Shown: piece after piece, positions 1-10,903 of the stretch
Numbering within the stretch: position 1 is the stretch's first letter
Layout of the letters: every line of letters starts with the position of its first letter
DNA from: Alviniconcha marisindica
Taxonomy: Eukaryota; Mollusca; Gastropoda; Provannidae
DNA length: 64,000 bases
Direction of reading: 5' to 3'
Assembly: GCA_018857735.1 (NCBI GenBank)
Contig: JABMCL010003594.1
Coordinates: 1-64,000 of the forward strand
Program-made: the position numbers and the translations under genes
Notes under the pieces: generated by a model
What the model was told of the DNA's origin: nothing
Database searches by the model: none
What the model saw: only the letters and a program-made list of their open reading frames with translations

Positions 1-830
1 ATGTTTGTCGCGACAAAAGTATGTAGTTTTGTCGTGACAAAATTAAGTATACCAGTAGTACAGGTATACTTTTGTTAAGATGAAACTGATGTGTTTTGTC
101 GCGACAAAAATGATACTTGTGGCAGCTCCTGCCAATGATAGGCTACAGTGAAAGACCATAGGGAGGGGGACTCGGAGCTGTGGCAGCGGAAAAGCAAAAA
201 GAAGAGAATTCCAGATTTGTGCCCCATCAGAGAAACACATAGAAAGCACGACCACTATGCTGTAGTCTTTTCTTTTCTTAACGATTCTTCATTAATCTTT
301 AAAAGGAAAATCGGTACTGCCGAATCGCGAGACGGAGGAGGAGGAGGTCCACAGAGTTTGAAGACTGAAGCTTTGTCGTGACAAACACATTTTTGTTGCA
401 ACAAAAGTTTTGTCGCAACAAGCATACTTTTGTCACAACAAAAAACACGTTTTGTCATGACGAACACGTTTGTTGTGACAAACACGTGTTAACACGACAA
501 AAATGATACTTGTGGCAGCTCCTGCCAATGATAGTAGCCAGCCGGGATAATCTTTGCTGCTTTCAAAAACTAGTCTTTGAACTAGTCTTTGTCTTGTGAC
601 AAATATTTGTCACGACAAATGTGTGTGTGTCACGACAAAAGTTTTGTCGCAACAAGCATAACTTTTGTTGCGACAAAACACATGTTTTGTTGTGACAAAC
701 AAATGTTTGTCGCGACAAAAGTATGTAGTTTTGTCGTGACAAAATTAAGTATACCAGTAGTACAGGTATACTTTTGTTAAGATGAAACTGATGTGTTTTG
801 TCGCGACAAAAATGATACTTGTGGCAGCTC
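1..830. repeat. Array of short GTCGCGAC-type palindromes
   Basis: About 19 near-palindromes of the form TTTTGTCGCGACAAAA, with variants TCGTGA, TTGCAA, TCACGA and TCATGA at the centre, lie in two clusters (1-110 and 370-810). Spacing is irregular, so this is not a simple tandem satellite. Some units are perfect inverted repeats. No coding frame is supported. It could be a family of tiny palindromic elements or a degenerate satellite. Confidence 0.75.
703..830 (+). repeat. Direct duplicate of positions 1-128
   Basis: Positions 703-830 repeat 1-128 base for base as far as I can read, offset 702. Part of the same text (the segment ending in GATACTTGTGGCAGCTC) recurs again near 503-525. The identity stops exactly where a short retroposon copy begins at 831. 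Confidence 0.85.
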
Positions 831-901
831 TATTAGGGACAGGAAGTCCAGGACGGCCACCTCGACTTTCGAGTCACTCGGGCCGGACCTGAGCTCTGGA
901 T
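831..901 (-). mobile_element. Short retroposon fragment
   Basis: Minus-strand copy of the small element recognised by GGACGGCCACCTCGACTTTC and by CTGAGCTCTG at its far end. The half with the ACGTCCACAG block is missing. Confidence 0.65.
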
Positions 902-1017
902 CATTAAACACGAGCCTGACTCGACGTCCTTGAATGGACCGACGGCCGGCCACTCCGGCATGAGGCGTTGGCGCACAGGCGCCTGAACCGGCCGCGGTCA
1001 CTCCAGCAGTGGATGGT

Positions 1018-1118
1018 TGAGTGTTGCCTTACGTCCACAGAAACCATAGGCTTTTTAGGGACGGGAACCCAGGAGGCCACCTTGACTCGGTTCACACATC
1101 TCCTGAGCCGGCTCTGGA
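1018..1118 (-). mobile_element. Short-form retroposon copy
   Basis: Carries TACGTCCACAGAAACCATAG at one end and CACATCTCCTGAGC at the other, the approximately 100-bp short form seen repeatedly in the window, in minus orientation. It is diverged (CTTGACTCGG in place of CTCGACTTT). Confidence 0.7.
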
Positions 1119-1227
1119 AGAAGAAGAAAAAAAAAAGACCATATAATAGTATATTTGATTCGACCAAGAGAAGTTTTTCCAGTAACTGACTGCATTAGTG
1201 AGCCATGTTCGGGTACTTGGCTGGTTG

Positions 1228-1363
1228 AAGGCTTAACGCCGAGTTGTCTCCCGCGCGATGATTCGGAGCCAAGTCGGGCTACGCGGCGGCCGCCGCGGTA
1301 GGGGGGGGGGGGGGGGGGGGGAGGAGACTATAATACGCTACACTGTCACCACCAGCTTCAGAG
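1228..1363 (-). mobile_element. tRNA-derived SINE, 3' part (interrupted copy)
   Basis: Matches the SINE copy at 58,371: a TTAACGCCGAGTTG tail, then the body sequence CGCTACACTGTCACCACCAG. A poly-G run (about 1302-1321) sits in the middle. The body resumes at 1915 after three inserted elements. Confidence 0.7.
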
Positions 1364-1914
1364 TTCAGGAGCTGTGTGAAAGTCGAGGTGGCCGTCCTGG
1401 GCTTTCCGTCCTAATGAGCCTCACGGTTTCTATGGACGTAAAGCAACACTGAACCATGCTTAGGCATCGGTCACAGTTTGTCCCTAATATGTCAACCGAC
1501 ATCCGAGGACATGAAGCTCTACATCATCACCACCAGCTACATAGTTCAGGAGCTGTGTGAGAGTCGAGGTGGCCGTCCTGAGCTGTCCGTCCTAACGAGC
1601 CTTCTGGTTTCCGTGGACGCCTAAAGAATTATTGAACCGTGCTTCGGCATTGGTCACAACTTGTCCCTAATATGTCAACTGACATCTGAGGACATTAAGC
1701 AACACTTCATCACCACCAGCTAGCATGGCTCAGGAGCTGTGTGAGAGTCGAGGTGGACGTCCTGGACTGTCCGTCCTAACGAGCCTTCTGGTTTCCGTGG
1801 ACGTAAAGATAGTTATTGCACCGTCTGTGCTTCGGCATTGGTCACAACTTGTCCCTAATATGTCAACTGACATCTGAGGACATAAAGCATCGCTTCATCA
1901 TCATCATCACCAGC
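1364..1914 (+). mobile_element. Three tandem copies of the ATC-tailed small retroposon
   Basis: Three head-to-tail copies (about 1364-1535, 1545-1720 and 1727-1914). Each starts with TTCAGGAGCTGTGTGA or a close variant, runs through GTGGACGTAAAG and CCTAATATGTCAAC, and ends in a (ATC)n/CACCAG tail. They sit inside a SINE on the opposite strand at its CACCACCAG sequence, which resembles their own tail. Confidence 0.8.
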
Positions 1915-2100
1915 TAGATAGAATCAGGGACTCCTGCAGTAGGACGGGCAGCGGTGAGAGCTATTTTGATCCTTCATTAATTGTGAGGGGCAGTTAAATC
2001 TCAAAGACGGTGTCCGCACAGACGGCTACCGCAACAAGTTTTGACTGAAGAGAAAGGAGAGCAGAAGCAGAATCGAATCGATGTTCAATCTGCTTACCAA
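1915..2100 (-). mobile_element. tRNA-derived SINE, 5' part (interrupted copy)
   Basis: Continues the SINE broken at 1363: body text (GACTCCTGCAGTA, GGTGTCCGCACAGAC, TGAAGAGAAAGGAGAGC) in the same order as in the copies at 44.3 and 58.4 kb, then a badly decayed tRNA-like head ending about 2100. Confidence 0.6.
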
Positions 2101-2101
2101 T

Positions 2102-2191
2102 CCGGCTGAAGGTGCCACATAGTCGGTATACCTGCAGAACACACGAAAGCAGGTGTGGCGGCCTAGCGGTGTATGTGGCACCTTCAGCCGG
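2102..2191. repeat. Perfect 19-bp inverted repeat
   Basis: CCGGCTGAAGGTGCCACAT at 2102-2120 is the exact reverse complement of 2173-2191, with a 52-nt loop. It lies at the head end of the decayed SINE. It could form a stable hairpin. Confidence 0.85.
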
Positions 2192-2649
2192 CACTGCGGA
2201 GAGCAGCCAGGCACACTCAGTGCTTCAGTGTGAGCCGGGTCAGTGCCCCCTCCGACCCACAACGGACACACGTCCGAGCGCGTTAAAGAACATCAGTGAT
2301 GACTGCCGACGATGACCCTAAAACAGTGAAACTTCGTACGGCAGGGTACCTGCATGCGGCACTGGTTTCAAGTCGCGGCATAGACGCCCTTTCGATAATA
2401 ATAATGATAATAAGGGAAATTTGTAAAAGACCTACCCTGCTGCTCAGCCGGAGCGCTGAACAAGCAGTAGTATAGCCTAACACACATAATGTACATCGGG
2501 ATGGAAAATGTTATTAGGAATTAAAATGACTCGATCAGATAATAACGTTAGATATACAATACTATTGAAAAATGCTAATAATGCAAATCCTATAGTAATA
2601 CTAATACATAAATTTAACCGTTAAAAAAGAAAAAGAAAAAAAAGTAAAC

Positions 2650-2698
2650 CTGGTGCTTAACTGACGTCCACAGAAACCACAAGGCACATGGACGGGAA
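2650..2698 (-). mobile_element. Retroposon tail fragment
   Basis: GGTGCTTAACTGACGTCCACAGAAACCACAAGG-like text is the tail-1 end of the SINE or short retroposon in minus orientation. The rest is not recognisable. Confidence 0.5.
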
Positions 2699-3783
2699 AA
2701 AAGAAATACCCAAACCAAACTAAGCTGTGTCTAGTGCCTGTGTGGCACTGAGAAGGGAAAGGCGGCTCCCAAAAAGAGGGCAGTACGGTGTGTGTGTGTT
2801 TATTTTGATATGTAATAGGTTTTGTTCGTCCTTGGCCGTGATACGTCAGACATGACATAGATCCGTGTAGGAAAATCTCTTCGTCTTACCGTACACTTTT
2901 CTCGCCCACTGTGGGCCGCAGACACGCGGAATGTGTGACGCAGTGTGTCTAGCGGAGTGCTTTTCCGCACCTGTCCTTCAGCTGCAAACACAGGTGCTTT
3001 GCCAGACAATCCAGATTTCGTTTGAGGCGCTAAAAGGGTTATTAGATAGCATTAATGCTTAACTGACGAGGCCATTTTTCAATAAGTAACACCTTAATTA
3101 AAGTGAAATTAAAGAACAAATATATTCAGTGAGTTGGCAATATTTTTAAAGCTAAGACTTTTTAATGATGTTAATCATATTTACAGTATCCCACATTGGG
3201 CCTCGACTCGAGTTGAAAGATGTTATACATGTTCCGGTTTAGTTTCGAACGCATTGTGGGAACGTGGATGAACAGATGTTCTAAGATGGCGGAATCCCTA
3301 ACTCGACCTGGCGGGGATTCCCTTCGATTCTTCCCACAGATCACCTCTGTGCGCTTGATTTGAATTTTATCTAGTCCTAGGCCACTCGAGTGTCGTCTGC
3401 TATTATACTTCCAACGGCTGTCATCCACAAGGGATGTGTCATCATCAGTGACCAAGACAATGGAACGGTGCCATTGTTTGGTTGAAATCTTGGACCGCTG
3501 GCACGGGAAACAATGAAAGAACACCCCGAATAATCGCGCCTGTCCTCGCTGGGCTCATTGCTGCGTAATCGTCTGTCGGTGGCTTGGTAATTTCCACTGT
3601 CATTATCAAGGCCGCTTGAATGTGATGCATGCTTGTGTACGTGAATGACAGGGTATTGTGACGCGGATTACGGACGCTTGCGTTGTGACATGATGCAGAC
3701 GATTTTTTTCTTCTTCTTTTTTTTTAAAAATAGTTTGAGTGGTGAATGAGACTTGTGAGTGCGAGCCTGTGCTCGGGCTTTGT
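2699..3783. other. Upstream region, no gene recognised
   Basis: Mixed-composition DNA with ordinary CpG content directly upstream of the long coding exon. It may contain the promoter and 5' untranslated exon(s) of that gene, but I see no decisive TATA or initiator signal. A 117-codon minus-strand frame at 3171-3524 has no recognisable motif. Confidence 0.4.
3706..3733 (+). promoter_or_regulatory. Candidate splice acceptor before the first coding exon
   Basis: A long T/C tract (about 3703-3725) is followed by AAAAATAG, with AG at 3732-3733. If used, the exon would begin at 3734 with about 120 nt of 5' untranslated sequence before the ATG at 3855. If it is not used, transcription starts closer to the ATG. 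Confidence 0.3.
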
Positions 3784-3854
3784 GACTAACCGTGATTGAG
3801 AGAAGGGGAAAAGAAGATTGGGCCCTGAGCAAGGCGCCGACAGAGGCCAGGACA

Positions 3855-6065
3855 ATGCCAGGCAGCCGCGGAGTGTGTTTTGTGTGTGGCAGTCTGGGTG
3901 CCGAGCTTCGTCTGCACAGCAAGGCCAGAGACCAGGGACCGTATTTTCCGTTCTTGGAGCACCACGAGCCCCCCAAGGGCTGCCGACTGCCAGGCCCTGA
4001 GGGGGTGGTGGACAGTTGTCGCGTCTGCTATGCCTTCCTCACACAACAATGGGAGACCTACGAACGCAGCAAAACGCCGGCCCTCAAGCGCCTGTACTGG
4101 CTGAAGCGGACGGATGAACTGAGCTTCACCGGTGCTGAGATGAAGCTGCAGGGAGAGTACATGGCCCAGGTGATGGGTCTGCAATACCAGCCCAACTGCC
4201 ATGACAACTGTTCCACAGCACCTATGTCCCCTGATGATCGAAGGCCATCTGGCTATTCAGGTAATGCCAGCAATGCTCGGGACAGCAGTGGTTATACCAG
4301 TGCAGTCCATGATGGTGGTGCTGGAGGTGGGATAAGTTCTGGGCGACCAGGATCTCGTCACATGAACCAGAGTATCGTGTCGGAAGCCCAGCTTTTGCCT
4401 CGTCTGCGGGCTGCTGAGCCTGAAGGTGCACTTGACCTGACGGTGCCAAGTAAGTCTGCAGAGAATCTTGCCGAAAATGCAAGACCCCCTTCTAACAGGT
4501 CAAACACAACAAATTTCAGAGACCTCATTGTGTGCTTCACGTGTGGCTGTGAGATGTATGTCATGAACTCTAAAGTTGTGTCCAGCGTGCGCATCTCGAC
4601 CAGCGAACCGTACTTTCCGTTTTTGGAAAAAATTACCCCCCTGAAAGGTGCAATCCCACTGAGCAGTCAGCGCTTGACACGTGTATGTGAAGGGTGTTTT
4701 GCGTCTGCCTACCAGCAGTGGATTGCATATGAGCGTGCATGCACTCCCACGAGTGCCAGGATGTACAGAATTAAAGACAAGTATTTCTCTGATGGCTCTC
4801 CCCACTCTTCAGAAACTGAGCAAAAAGCCCCCAGAGTACGAGCTGATGAGGTTTGCTACTTATGTGGACAGATGAAGTCACAAAATCAAATTATCCCACT
4901 CTACACTGTTCCCCCATCAGAGCGGAAGCGGACAATGTACTTTCCATTTATTCGTGAACTGCGACGTCCCCACGGTGCTCAGCCTCTGAACCCTGATGGC
5001 ACGGTCCTTGTGTGCACATCATGCAATGGGAATCTGAACATGCAGTGGGAACACTATGAGCAGGAGTCGGTTCCGCTGCATCATCGCCGCTACTCTCTGC
5101 TGCCTATCAATGCACCACCCTTGAGCAGAAGCACCGAGGCCAAGAACGGGTTGCCCAGAACAGGCTCCCCAAGGGTTCACCACAGACAAAAGTCCACAGA
5201 CAGCCACGGAGAAGCCATTGACATCACCCAGCCACTGAACATCCACATCAGCAAGAGCCCTGTCCTGTCATCCAACACAGCACATGGCCTGCTGGCCATC
5301 GCACCTCAGACCCCTCGCAGCATGACTGGTGACATCAGCAGCAGCTCCAACCCATCAGAGATGGCCGCTTCAGGGTTGAACCCCAAGAGTTCGGACCTCC
5401 CCAGAGGCACGGGCCTCAACAGCACTGGCAGCACCAGCTGCGGGACCATCGCAGGGAGCTCTGTTCCGCATCCCCTGCAACAGGCCACCACCCTGCCGAA
5501 GAAGGTCTGCTTCCTTTGCGGTGAGAAATGCCTTGTCTCCAAAACTCACCTCCTCTTCTCCTACCCTGTTCGCCATGAAGCAAAATCCACCGTCAGCACG
5601 CAGTCGGTCCCCTTCTTTCCCTTCCTGGCAAACAAGGAACCCTCCCCAGGCAGTGACTCGATGACCGACGAGGGAACTGTCATCTCCTGCAACTACTGCT
5701 ACTTTAGTCTCATCAGCCAGTGGAAGGACTTTGAGGAGTCGAAGAACCCTGCCGACAACAACCGATGGTTGAGGAAGTACACGGTCCGAGAGTTCATCTG
5801 CTACATCTGCGGGCTGGCAGTAGCCCGGCGCAAGATTCGAACCCTGGAGGCCCAGAAGTTTTATTTTCTGAAAGAGCACAAGCCGCCTTGTGGCGCGCTG
5901 GTTCTGGATGCAGGGGAGGCGGTGGCAACGTGCGAGTCCTGCACCTTCAGCCTGACACATCAGTATGCAGAGTATGAACGCATGGGCGTTCCACAGGAAC
6001 TGCGAAAATACAACTGGACCACTGTGCCAGCCTCCGAGGAAAACAGCCAGGACAACTTTGATCAG
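3855..6065 (+). CDS. Five-module Cys-pair protein, first coding exon
   Basis: Encodes 737 residues. The start is ATG 3855: A at -3, an in-frame TGA at 3783-3785, and no earlier in-frame ATG. The exon ends at CAG|GTGGGT in phase 0 after Gln737; reading on adds nine residues and a stop, so this is a donor and not the true end. Five modules share one plan: C-x2-C, a YFPFL-type motif, P-x-GA, a second C-x2-C, then QW-x2-YE. Cys pairs are at 8/11+55/58, 227/230+278/281, 334/337+387/390, 552/555+612/615 and 649/652+693/696. Paired C-x2-C suggests one structural zinc per module (inference). The linkers are Ser/Pro/Asn-rich and look disordered. ALDLT (192-196) and AIDIT (454-458) in the linkers loosely resemble CtBP-binding PxDLS motifs, which hints at a nuclear corepressor scaffold. 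I see no signal peptide or membrane segment. I do not recognise the family by name. Confidence 0.9.
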
Positions 6066-6257
6066 GTGGGTGATTTCATTTTGATTATCAGTTAATTAAA
6101 TCACAGTTTTATCACTTATCAGTTCTTGTAATTTGCACCCTTTTCGGCTTTTGTTTTTTAACTTTAAGGTATCATCAACATTAATCATTCATAAATTATA
6201 ATTTAATTACAGTGGTTCATGAGTGACACATGCATACCCCACCCAACCACCCCGCAC

Positions 6258-6260
<3 letters not shown>

Positions 6261-6294
<34 letters not shown>
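6261..6294. repeat. (CA)n microsatellite
   Basis: Uninterrupted CA dinucleotide tract. Confidence 0.95.
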
Positions 6295-6297
<3 letters not shown>

Positions 6298-6820
6298 CCT
6301 CCATATTCTCAGATTTTAATTTACGAATGTGTATTGACTTGTGACACTAACAGTAACAATAACACTAACACACACACAGTGTTTGTTCATCCTGAGGTGA
6401 CCCTTTATGGTGGACAAGATTACTAACTAGTAACTTCGGCTTGTTTCAAGAGTTAAAACTGTAACTAGTATCACTTTATATTTTATGTCTCCTCTTCCAT
6501 TGATTAGTTGGGAGTAGTGTCACTATAATCATTTTAATTATTCTGCTGAGTGCTATTAAGTATTATATTATTAGTAACATTTAATAACACAGTGTTAATT
6601 GTTATTCTTATAAATAGATTAGTTAATCACATGTTCAAGTTTATGGATGAGGTCAGACTGTGCATGCAAGCTTAGTTTAAAATTCATTGAGTCACATTGC
6701 AGCTTAAAAGGGTCACAACCATTAGCCTACCAGCAATATATTATGATGTAATAAAACTTTACTAGACACATTAGATTTAATTAGAAATGGTTAACAGTAA
6801 CATGCACACATGCATGCATC

Positions 6821-6830
6821 CACACACACA

Positions 6831-6865
<35 letters not shown>
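6821..6865. repeat. (CA)n microsatellite, interrupted
   Basis: CA tract with AAACACG interruptions near its start. Confidence 0.9.
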
Positions 6866-7685
6866 CAGTCATAGAGAGAGTCAAGAGGAAACTGGGAGAC
6901 AGTTCTGTAACATTACTGGCACAGCCCTGTGACTGATCATTATTGTAACACACATAGTGACATACTGCTGAGTTTTAGTATTTTTACTTACACTGTTACA
7001 GTTACAACTTGTTCTAGTTGTAGTGCATCTGGGTTTCCGTTATGCATTCATGATCAGCTGGGGAGATGCACAGTCAGCAGTCAGTCCTGGCTACAATACT
7101 AATTGATAAATGCATAATTGATTGATTAATGCTGCAGTATCACTGTCAGTGGTGTCATCAGTCATCAGCTGCATGTTTTCATAGTTTGTACCACTTACAA
7201 GCTGTTGTGCCTTCTCTAAATGGCACGAGTTGTGCAAGGTGGACATGGGGTCGTCAGCTCAGTCAGTGTTTGCACTCAAACAGTGATCTTTGTGCATGTT
7301 GCACACAGGAAGGTGAGACAGGCCCATGAAGAAAAGCTGAATTGGAAGAACTGAAAATATCTTGACACACTGTGTCATCTGGAAGTTGTACCCACACTGG
7401 TTGCTGGTTCAGTGGTTGCTGCTTCCAGTTCACAGGAATACCATCATGATTTATATATTCACCATGCACAGACCACTGAACTATTAAGTATTATGCATAG
7501 ACCCTTGCACTGGTTTTGTCCCACTGTGCCACACTCCGCTTATGATCTGCAAAATCACCTTGTTACTCCTCAGAGCATTTGACAGATGTATACAGCCATT
7601 ACAGGTCTGCTAACTAGGAAAGGTGGTGCTTTCATATTATTGTTTTATCAGATCAGCATGATCTGTATAGTATAATCACTAGTAC

Positions 7686-7740
<55 letters not shown>

Positions 7741-7741
7741 G
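7686..7741. repeat. (TAG)n trinucleotide microsatellite
   Basis: About 18 TAG units with one ATTAG interruption. It gives stops or open runs by frame and has no coding meaning. Confidence 0.95.
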
Positions 7742-8500
7742 TGCTGCCAGGGTGGTATCAGTATCAGTCTTTCACTGTCATGGTGTCAGTTGTAAACTAG
7801 TATCAGTTGATCAGTCCTTATCTGGAAGTTTCACCACTGATTTGGGATCAGGAAACATCCATCCTGATACAATTGTGACTGGGCAGCTGGGGTTGTTCCC
7901 AGTGACCTGCTTTTCCAGTAAGAGGATTGCACTAGTTAGTGATGAGTTCAGTGGGATTTGGACTTTGATATGATTCTTTGTGAAGTCCTTGATCAAAGCC
8001 GGCTTGCTCCACCCCACCCAACCCAACCCTCCTTTTTCTACAGTTATGTAATAGTATTTACCCTTCCATGCACAGACTGCGTTATTTTTTGTGTCATGTG
8101 TTTATAGAACAATTTGTATGAGTTTTTATTAAGACTGTAAACTTCACACACTAAAGTTCTGTCATGTGCTTTGTGTATGTATATACTACACTGTACTTGT
8201 ACTGTCACCATGTACAGTGTGTGTTACTAGTACGTCTGCTGTCATGTGTTCTGTTATTGTGTTGTGTTGGTGTGTGTTGCTTCTGAGATGTACTCTGTAC
8301 TTATGATACTGTAGGGAGTGTATCATGTTTTGTGTGTATATAATTAAAACTATAATTTACTGTGTAGAGCTGTGCTGTGTGCCTTATACTTGTTATAGTT
8401 TATAGTACTTAATATATGTGGGTGTTTCCTCCTGTCTTTGTTGCTGTGATTATGTATACTATACATGTGTCCACTCTGTGTGTGTTAACCATTATAATCA

Positions 8501-8700
8501 TAGTGTTCTCTTTGCGTTGTTGCCACTGTGTTAGTACCTTCTGTTACTGAGCGCTGCATCTTGCCCTTCCATCTAGGCGTAAAGCGTGTCTGTGTGTGTT
8601 ACGTGTTCTCTTTGCATTGTTGCCACTGTGTCAGTACCTTCTGTTACTGAGCACTGCATCTTGCTGTTTCATCTGTGTAAAGTGTGTCTGTGTGTGTTGG
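8501..8700 (+). repeat. Direct duplication, two units of about 100 bp
   Basis: GTGTTCTCTTTGC, TTGTTGCCACTGTG, TACCTTCTGTTACTGAGC and GTGTGTCTGTGTGTGTT occur in the same order at 8501-8600 and 8604-8698, with few differences. Confidence 0.85.
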
Positions 8701-8843
8701 ACTGTTACTATGTGAGGTGAAGTTGCCAAGTGCACATTGGTGATACAGTGTTCCCCAGTGCTCAGCTCAAACACAAAGGGTTGTCTGCCAACACTAATCA
8801 CCCCCTTGCTTTGTGGGCTGGCACTATGTCAAGGCATCAGTCT

Positions 8844-8888
8844 CCCCCCCCCCCCCCCCCCCCTTCCCCCCCCCCCCCCCCCCCCCCC
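8844..8888. repeat. Poly-C tract
   Basis: About 45 nt of C broken only by TT. Exact length is uncertain in any assembly. Confidence 0.9.
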
Positions 8889-8999
8889 TTCCTCATCCCT
8901 GGGTCATCAACCCCTCCTTCAACCAGATCAGCTCCTAATCCTGCTAGTGCAGTCTTACTACATGCATGCACCAGATCATAGTGTCTAACTATAGTCAGT

Positions 9000-9150
9000 A
9001 TAAAAAAATATTTAAGGTCTCAAAAACTGCAAACTAAGACAAGAGCTCTCATGGACATGGGATCAGTCTTTATCCAAAAAATGATGGAGTCAGTATTAAA
9101 AAAATAATAATTAAGGTCTCAAAAACTAGAAACTAAGACGAGCTCTCATG
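9000..9150 (+). repeat. Direct duplication of about 65 bp
   Basis: TTAAGGTCTCAAAAACT, AAACTAAGAC and GAGCTCTCATG appear twice (about 9001-9063 and 9090-9152), each preceded by CAGTAT and an A-rich run. Confidence 0.8.
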
Positions 9151-9799
9151 CTAGAGCTATCAACTGTTTCCCTGCTTTGGTGCCTCGAAGTTCTACACTA
9201 TCTCCCCTATCTTAATAGCCCAGCTCCTTGTGAAGACTTTGGAAGCCAAGTATTTAAGCACACTCTTGTGCTGGTGGCAGGTTGCTCTGTTACACAATTA
9301 CACACAGTTACAGTGGTAATTATATACTGATCAAACATTTGGGCCACTTGTCTGCTCAAGGGGAAGTTCTAAGGTTATCAAGTGGTCCATTATCACACTC
9401 ACAGTCACTGTTTCTGTCACCCTTCTCTTTTTCTCAAAAGAGTCAAATTATTATTCATTTGTTTTTGATTTCTCAATTGTTGGTGATCGCTCCTGAGAGC
9501 TTTGATTGTAATTTGCATGCAAAAGCCTCTGATGAAAGACAAGTTCCTCTAAGTCTAAGTCTAAAGTAAGAATGGGGAGTGGTCTGAAAAGAGGGGTGGT
9601 ATGAACATGTGTAGGTTAGGGGTAACAAAAGCTTAAATTAAAAGCAACATCAGAGTTCCTGAAGGCACAGCCATGTTTGTTTACTCTTTACCAATGAAGA
9701 GTAGAAAGGGGCTGGCTGATGATTTTAAATCATCAATGTGCCAGGCAACACATGCCAGCCTTGTTGATCAAGTCGAAGACACCAGCTCTCTGAGTCAAA

Positions 9800-9935
9800 A
9801 AATGACAGCGCTCAGAGAAACTGAATGAAGTACATTATTAATCAAAATGATGAACTGAGTGATATATCTCAAGAGTTGTGTCGAGTTGAGAAACTGAATT
9901 ACATTATTAATCAACATGCTCAGCTGAGTAATACC
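9800..9935 (+). repeat. Diverged direct duplication
   Basis: GAGAAACTGAAT, ACATTATTAATCAA and CTGAGT(G/A)AT occur in the same order twice, at about 9816-9870 and 9887-9935. Confidence 0.7.
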
Positions 9936-10015
9936 TCATCTGGATGCTTAAAAATGACCAGTATGTAAATGTGATGATCAGTGTTCGACTTGAGCTGCAG
10001 GTTCCAGTGCTGGTA

Positions 10016-10017
<2 letters not shown>

Positions 10018-10079
<62 letters not shown>
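10018..10079. repeat. (TA)n microsatellite
   Basis: About 30 uninterrupted TA units. Confidence 0.95.
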
Positions 10080-10082
<3 letters not shown>

Positions 10083-10878
10083 GGTAACTCACTATTTAGA
10101 GGCATTGTAATTTACACCACAGTGTAGTGTAAACTGTAATCTCTTAGTACATCTTGTACTTTTGTACTGCTGCTACAGTGGAGGCCCTAAGCCTGTTTGG
10201 TCCACCAAAGACTCCAGCTGGAGCCAGTGCATTCATGAGCTTAGTGGTAATGCAGCTTGGATGACATAACGCAGTTTCTTCAGATTTCCAGTGCAAGTCT
10301 GGCAGGCATGGCCACTGAATCTGGCAAACTGTTCCAGTTTCTAGTCAAACATGATTTTCTTACTTAGCATCCTTTCAGTTTCTCATTTCTAGCCGCATGT
10401 TGCTTGCTTTTAAATGGACTTTGAAGTAAAGAAGAGAATGAAAACATTATCAGTCTCATAAAATGCTGGGTCTGAGTTCACACAAAAATCTGAAATAGAA
10501 TGACTGTTAACTCAATCAAAACAAGATAAGTCTTTTTCTTTCATTTTTCATCATTTTTGACCCTTTATCTGTTGTTTAAGTGTTGTTTTGTGGCTTGATG
10601 AAGGGGATTTCCCCAAAAATTTGCATACTGTGTGTCTGTGTTAAAATAAATAAGCATTCGTTTGAACCTTTTTGTGTTTGGACCGAGTTCACACATTATA
10701 TAATATAGTCATAATAGTGACACAGATGTGACACAGGTTACACATGTATGCTTTTTCAGTAAAAAAAAAGTAAACAAAATTGCACATTACACATTTTTTC
10801 TGGAACAGAAGCTCTGTTAGTGTAAGTGCAAAATTGCTTTTTTGTTGTTGTGGTCTTTGTCTTGGTGGTTATGGGGTA

Positions 10879-10903
10879 AGAGGGGGGGGTGGGGGGGGGG
10901 GGC
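10879..10903. repeat. Poly-G tract
   Basis: Two G runs separated by a single T. Confidence 0.85.

Noticed and set aside
3171..3524. 117-codon minus-strand frame upstream of the main exon
   Set aside because: No recognisable motif, no splice context and mixed composition; likely chance.
3792..3854. GTG start 21 codons upstream of the first ATG of the Cys-module gene
   Set aside because: GTG is not a normal start in animal nuclear genes, and the upstream codons lie in probable 5' untranslated sequence. ATG 3855 has a good context and sits just before module 1.
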